Shown here one piece after another: positions 58,585 to 64,000 of a stretch of DNA of 64,000 nt. Within the stretch, counting starts at the first letter, position 1, and the number at the start of each line of letters is the position of its first letter. The translations under genes and the position numbers were made by a program. The stretch comes from Macrostomum hystrix (Eukaryota; Platyhelminthes; Macrostomidae). The stretch is taken from positions 855,895-919,894 of the forward strand of contig CATNEN010000013.1 of assembly GCA_950097015.1 (NCBI GenBank), given 5' to 3'. The notes under the pieces are model-generated. The model worked only from the letters and a program-made list of their open reading frames with translations. It had not been told where the DNA came from and ran no database searches.

Positions 58585-58892
58585 GCAGAAATATCCTAAA
58601 AAGCAGGAAAATCCTAAAAAAGAGTCATCTGAGCACAGAAAAATCCTAAAGAAAAACAGGAAAAATCCTAAAAACAGGAAATCCCAGAACACGCAGTGGA
58701 AATGCCTAACATGAAATCTGAAAGCACGCAGCAAAAGCCGCAGGTGAGAAAAAGGCAGCAACAGAAAAAATCGGTCTGAACCCAAGCGATTTGAAGGGCC
58801 GCCAACGGCGCCACGAAGAAGATTTTGAGCAGAGAGAAGAGCAGCTGAGAGTGCTGACGGGACATCGCCCAGGAGCTCCTTGGCGGCTGCGG

Positions 58893-59235
58893 CTACTGGC
58901 CGACATCGCCGGCTGCGGGGTCGCCGGTCGTCGACTCGCACGGCAGCATCCAGGAGTCGCCAGAGTTGCCGGAGTCGCCGCCGCAGTCGTCCTGATCCAG
59001 CAGCTCCTGCAGGCTGCGGATGTAGGCGATGGCGGCCCTCAGGGTGGCGATCTTGCTCAGCCGCTGGCCGTCATCGCTCGGCACCAGCTGACGGAGCCGC
59101 TCGAAGCCCAGGTTGAGCAGCTTGACGCGGTTCCGCTCGCGCTGATTTCGGCGCTGCATCGACGAGGCGGCCGCCGCGGGTCGGGCGACTGCCGACTTGA
59201 CGGCCTCCGAGCCAGGCTGCTGCTGCTGCTGTTGC

Positions 59236-59266
<31 letters not shown>

Positions 59267-59471
59267 TCAGCTGCTGCGGCCGCGCCGGCGGGAGGTTGCT
59301 GCTGCGCTCGCCCAGCGGCTGCCTCGGCGCGCCCGCCGCAGCGGTGTCGCCTGCCCGGAGCTGCTGCAGTCGCAGGAAGGCTGGCACCGGCAGGTGCTGC
59401 CTGTCCGCCGCTGCCGCAGAGGCCGAGGCCGAAGCCGCTGTTGACACTGCTGACACTGTTGATGATGACAT
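58893..59471 (-). CDS. ascl: Achaete-scute-like bHLH transcription factor, copy 2
   Basis: Intronless, 192 residues, one more than copy 1. The bHLH domain and all flanking protein sequence look identical to copy 1. The visible difference is the Gln tract, uninterrupted here and longer by one residue, whereas copy 1 has a His inside it. The start is the ATG at 59,471 and the stop ends at 58,893. No frameshift or stop breaks it, so both copies could be active. It is transcribed toward copy 1 (convergent), with the recombinase-like gene and several arrays between. Confidence 0.92.
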
Positions 59472-59612
59472 GGTCACGTGTTCGGCTTGCGTTCTCAAAC
59501 TTGTGATCCCTGCCGACCTGCCGCCAGCCACGTGGCGCCTCCTTATCTAGCCGGGCCTCGCCCCCTCCCCCTGGTAGCTCTCGCGGGTCCCGGCCGCCTC
59601 CCATTGGCTGGC
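59472..59612 (-). promoter_or_regulatory. Promoter-proximal region of ASCL copy 2
   Basis: The same CCAAT, GATA-type and double CACGTG arrangement as copy 1, in inverse. Since homology stops just upstream of the CCAAT box, distal control elements of the two copies must differ. Confidence 0.5.
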
Positions 59613-60739
59613 CGACCACCCCCTTCCGATACTGAGTTCCAGAGCGGACAACTCCTTATCCCTTAGTTTGACTCCCATTTTTGGCGCGCGATGCCCTCAA
59701 GGTAATCGAAGCGAGTTCTCGTCATCAGCCCGCGATCTGGGAGAGAAGGAGGAAAGGAGCGGCAGAACTGAGAGACAGCGGGCCAGCAGAGTTTCGGGGG
59801 CATTGGCCTGAGAACAAGTGGATCTGCGCCAATTCTCGATTACCCCGGCCTGGCCTACAACAGCCCCCCTTGATAGGATTTTAGAACAACAGACGGTCGA
59901 GAGTCTATGCTCAGTGTTTTCCCCCCTATCCGCCAGTCTGAATAATATCCCCCTAACAGACGCGCGAGCCAGTCAGACGAAATGAAATGGAATTCCACCC
60001 GGCCCACTCGGCCCAATCTGTCGCTTCTTTGCTCGCGGGCCATAACTCATCGACCCTGACAGAAATAGCCTCAAAGCTTCTTATTATTAAGGCTTTGAGT
60101 CTGGTGCCTTTGCAGACAGAGTCGGGATGGGGGAGTTAAGACTGCTAAGCTTTGGCTAAAAAATAGGACTCTCTGTTTGATCCCCGACTTAACTACGAGT
60201 ATATTGCTATATCTATACGTGAGCGGATTCTAACGTTTCTCTGCTTGTGGCAGCAATCACACACGCACACACACACACACACACCAATGTGTAAGCTGGA
60301 AAACACTATGACCAGATGCCAGATGGTCCCTTCATCACTTCTCATAAATAGATTCCTGTATAGGTCCACACGCAGCCTATTTGGCTAATATATCAGTATA
60401 CTATAACAAAGGCCAGTCAATATACATTATTCCCTTTACGTATAAACGCAGACCTATCAATTTGAAATCTGAACTGAAAGTTGATCCAGCATGTGTGATA
60501 AGTAATGGCGATTTATTTATGAAAAATTTATGTAATCCTATATCGAATAATCTTAATATCATCTTAAAATTATTTAGTGTTTCTTTTTTATAGTTAATAA
60601 TTGTTTTGAAGAAACCAGTTATAATATCAAAGGATACATGAAATTTGACAATTAAAACAAAGACATGTGCAGTGACCTAGAGTCAAAGCATGGGAGACTT
60701 ACGACTGCGTGTCCTTTACTATCTTCCCTGACTCATTTC
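59613..60739. other. No recognised feature except a CA microsatellite
   Basis: Unique sequence upstream of ASCL copy 2 and unlike the upstream region of copy 1. A (CA)n run lies at about 60,258-60,285. A tRNA-like B-box word 'tgtttgatccccgac' near 60,175 is too weak to call. Confidence 0.4.
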
Positions 60740-63700
60740 CCAGTATCTCATCTCCACGTGCCTCATCTTCCCGTGCCTCATCTCCATGTGTCTCATCTCC
60801 CTGTGTCTCATCTCCCCATGTCTCATCTCCCCAAGTGTCTCATCTCCCCGTGTCTCATCTCCACGTTTATCATCTCCCTGTGTCTCATCTCCCCGTGTCT
60901 CATCTCCCCATGTCTTATCTCCCCAAGTGTCTCATCTCCACGTTTCTCATCTCCACGTGTCTCATTTCCCCGTGTCTCATCTCCCCGGGTCTCATCTCAC
61001 CGTGCCTCATCTCCCGTGCCTCATCTCCACGTGTCTCATCTCCCCGTGTCTCATCTCCCCGGGTTTCATCTCCCCGTGTCTCATCTCCCCGTGCCTCATC
61101 TCCCCGTGCCTCATCTCTCCCGTGTCTCATCTCCCCGTGTCTCATCTCCCCGTGCCTCATCTCCATGTGTCTCATCTCCCTGTGTCCCATCTCCCCGTGT
61201 CTCATCTCCCCATGTCTCATCTCTCCCGTGTCTCATCTCCCGTGTCTCATCTTCCTGTGTCTCATCTCCCCGGGTCTCATCTCCCCGTGTCTCATCTCCA
61301 TGTGTCTCATCTCCCCGTGTCTCATCTCCCCGTGTCTCATCTCCCCGTGCCTCATCTCCATGTGTCTCATCTCCCTGTGTCCCATCTCCCCGTGTCTCAT
61401 CTCCCCATGTCTCATCTCTCCCGTGTCTCATCTCCCGTGTCTCATCTTCCTGTGTCTCATCTCCCCGTGTCTCATCTCCCAGTGTCTCATCTCCCCGTGT
61501 CTCATCTCCCCATGTCTTATCTCCCCAAGTGTCTCATCTCCACGTTTCTCATCTCCACGTGTCTCATTTCCCCGTGTCTCATCTCCCCGGGTCTCATCTC
61601 ACCGTGCCTCATCTCCCGTGCCTCATCTCCACGTGTCTCATCTCCCCGTGTCTCATCTCCCCGGGTTTCATCTCCCCGTGTCTCATCTCCCCGTGCCTCA
61701 TCTCCCCGTGCCTCATCTCTCCCGTGTCTCATCTCCCCGGGTCTCATCTCCCCGTGTCTCATCTCCATGTGTCTCATCTCCCCGTGTCTCATCTCCCCGT
61801 GTCTCATCTCCCCGTGCCTCATCTCCATGTGTCTCATCTCCCTGTGTCCCATCTCCCCGTGTCTCATCTCCCCATGTCTCATCTCTCCCGTGTCTCATCT
61901 CCCGTATCTCATCTTCCTGTGTCTCATCTCCCCGGGTCTCATCTCCCCGTGTCTCATCTCCATGTGTCTCATCTCCCCGTGTCTCATCTCCCCGTGTCTC
62001 ATCTCCCCGTGCCTCATCTCCATGTGTCTCATCTCCCTGTGTCCCATCTCCCCGTGTCTCATCTCCCCATGTCTCATCTCTCCCGTGTCTCATCTCCCGT
62101 GTCTCATCTTCCTGTGTCTCATCTCCCCGTGTCTCATCTCCCAGTGTCTCATCTCCCCGTGTCTCATCTCCCGTGTCTCATCTCCCGTGTCTCATCTCCC
62201 CGTGTCTCATCTCCCGTGTCTCATCTCCCCGTGTCTCATCTCCCCGTGTCTCATCTCCCCGTGTCTCATCTCCCGTGTCTCATCTCCCCGTGTCTCATCT
62301 CCCCGTGTCTCATCTCCCGTGCCTCATCTCCCCGTGTCTCATCTCCCGTGTCTCATCTCCCCGTGCCTCATCTCCCCGTGTCTCATCTCCCGTGTCTCAT
62401 CTCCCCGTGCCTCATCTCCCCGTATCTCATCTCCCCGTGTCTCATCTCCCCGTGCCTCATCTCCCCGTGTCTCATCTCCCGTGTCTCATCTCCCCGTGCC
62501 TCATCTCCCCGTATCTCATCTCCCCGTGTCTCATCTCCCGTGTCTCATCTCCCCGTGCCTCATCTCCCCGTGCCTCATCTCCCCGTGTCTCATCTCCCGT
62601 GTCTCATCTCCCCGTGCCTCATCTCCCCGTATCTCATCTCCCCGTGTCTCATCTCCCCGTGCCTCATCTCCCCGTATCTCATCCCCCGTGTCTCATCTCC
62701 CCGTGTCTCATCTCCCCGTGTCTCATCTCCCGTGTCTCATCTCCCCGTGTCTCATCTCCCGTGTCTCATCTCCCGTGTCTCATCTCCCCGTGCCTCATCT
62801 CCCCGTGCCTCATCTCCCCGTGTCTCATCTCCCGTGTCTCATCTCCCCGTGCCTCATCTCCCCGTATCTCATCTCCCCGTGTCTCATCTCCCCGTGCCTC
62901 ATCTCCCCGTATCTCATCCCCCGTGTCTCATCTCCCCGTGTCTCATCTCCCCCGTGTCTCATCTCCCGTGTCTCATCTCCCCGTGTCTCATCTCCCTGTG
63001 TCTCATCTCCCCGTGTCTCATCTCCCGTGTCTCATCTCCCCGTGTCTCATCTCCCGTGTCTCATCTCCCCGTGCCTCATCTCCCCGTATCTCATCTCCCC
63101 GTGTCTCATCTCCCCGTGCCTCATCTCCCCGTATCTCATCCCCCGTGTCTCATCTCCCCGTGTCTCATCTCCCCGTGTCTCATCTCCCCGTGTCTCATCT
63201 CCCGTGTCTCATCTCCCGTGTCTCATCTCCCCGTGCCTCATCTCCCCGTGCCTCATCTCGCCGTGTCTCATCTCCCGTGTCTCATCTCCCCGTGCCTCAT
63301 CTCCCCGTATCTCATCTCCCCGTGTCTCATCTCCCCGTGCCTCATCTCCCCGTATCTCATCTCCCGTGTCTCATCTCCCCGTGTCTCATCTCCCGTGTCT
63401 CATCTCCCGTGTCTCATCTCCCCGTGCCTCATCTCCCCGTGTCTCATCTCCCCGTGCCTCATCTCCCCGTATCTCATCTCCCCATGTCTCATCTCCCCGT
63501 GTCTCATCTCCCCGTGTCTCATCTCCCCGGGTTTCATCTCCCCGTGTCTCATCTCCCCGTGCCTCATCTCCCCGTGTCTCATCTCCCCGTGTCTCATCTC
63601 CCAGTGTCTCATCTCCCCGTGTCTCATCTCCCCGTGTCTCATCTCCCCGTGTCTCATCTCCCCGTGTCTCATCTCCCCGTGTCTCATCTCCCCGTGTCTC

Positions 63701-64000
63701 ATCTCCCCGTGTCTCATCTCCCCGTGTCTCATCTCCCAGTGTCTCATCTCCCGTGTCTCATCTCCCAGTGTCTCATCTCCCGTGTCTCATCTCCCGTGTC
63801 TCATCTCCCCGTATCTCATCTCCCGTGTCTCATCTCCCCGTGTCTCATCTCCCCGTATCTCATCTCCCCGTGTCTCATCTCCCCGTGTCTCATCTCCCCG
63901 TGTCTCATCTCCCGTGTCTCATCTCCCAGTGTCTCATCTCCCGTGTCTCATCTCCCGTGTCTCATCTCCCCGTGTCTCATCTCCCAGTGTCTCATCTCCC
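60740..64000 (-). repeat. 15-bp minisatellite running off the window end
   Basis: More than 215 units of 'ctcatctccccgtgt', with 14-bp (one C fewer) and 16-17-bp forms and variants catgt, cagtgt, cgggt, cgtgcc, cgtatc. In the left part a block of about 602 bp is duplicated (about 60,910-61,430 and 61,515-62,090). Minus-strand open frames (Met-Arg-His-Gly-Glu and Arg-Gly-Asp-Glu-Thr pentads) are by-products of the 15-bp period. Confidence 0.96.

Larger units (their letters stand above)
58585..59612 (-). repeat. Inverted duplication, arm 2
   Basis: Reverse complement of about 30,681-31,712, covering 3' region, coding sequence and promoter-proximal region of the ASCL gene. Homology ends abruptly at 'gccagccaatgg' (59,612) on the promoter side and in the T-rich 3' region near 58,585. 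Confidence 0.9.

Noticed and set aside
60111-60195. tRNA-like sequence with a B-box word
   Set aside because: Only one box and an imperfect terminal stem are visible; no second copy is in the window.
60915-63747. Met-Arg-His-Gly-Glu and Arg-Gly-Asp repeat proteins on the minus strand
   Set aside because: A product of the 15-bp period; frames break wherever a 14-bp unit occurs, as expected for non-coding repeats.

Overview
The window is nuclear DNA of an animal, probably an invertebrate. It holds spliced genes with GT-AG introns, an animal-type sphingosine-1-phosphate lyase, an achaete-scute bHLH gene present twice, tRNA-derived SINE-like elements and a spliced tyrosine-recombinase gene. Coding exons are GC-rich and the spacers AT-rich. 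About 27 kb (roughly 42 percent) is made of some twenty unrelated minisatellite families, nearly all confined to a single locus. That fits a repeat-rich flatworm such as Macrostomum, but the species call is a guess.

Layout: 0-8.7 kb holds minisatellites, including a SINE split by a 31-bp array and an inverted partner array. 9.66-14.28 kb (minus strand) is a complete eight-exon S1P lyase gene whose introns carry private minisatellites. 17.0-19.1 kb (minus) holds seven phase-compatible exons of a gene I do not recognise, 5' incomplete. 19.3-23.7 kb is a 47-bp array broken by a 328-bp LTR-like insertion. 25-28.4 kb holds two more arrays. 29.1-30 kb is an old dispersed repeat invaded by a SINE-like element with a 13-bp target-site duplication. 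30.8 kb is ASCL copy 1 (plus). 32-39.8 kb holds three arrays and a second copy of the first SINE. 42.55-51.37 kb (plus) is an eleven-exon gene for a predicted 2,008-residue protein with zinc fingers and a tyrosine-recombinase domain; one of its phase 1-1 exons has been amplified together with its 349-bp intron. 53.6-58 kb is a 34-bp array of about 130 units. 58.9-59.5 kb (minus) is ASCL copy 2, in an inverted duplication facing copy 1. From 60.7 kb to the window end runs a 15-bp array.

The genes show no shared pathway. What unites the window is tandem amplification at every scale: 10-51-bp minisatellites, higher-order repeats inside arrays, a 33-residue coding repeat, a repeated exon-intron module, and a 1-kb gene duplication.
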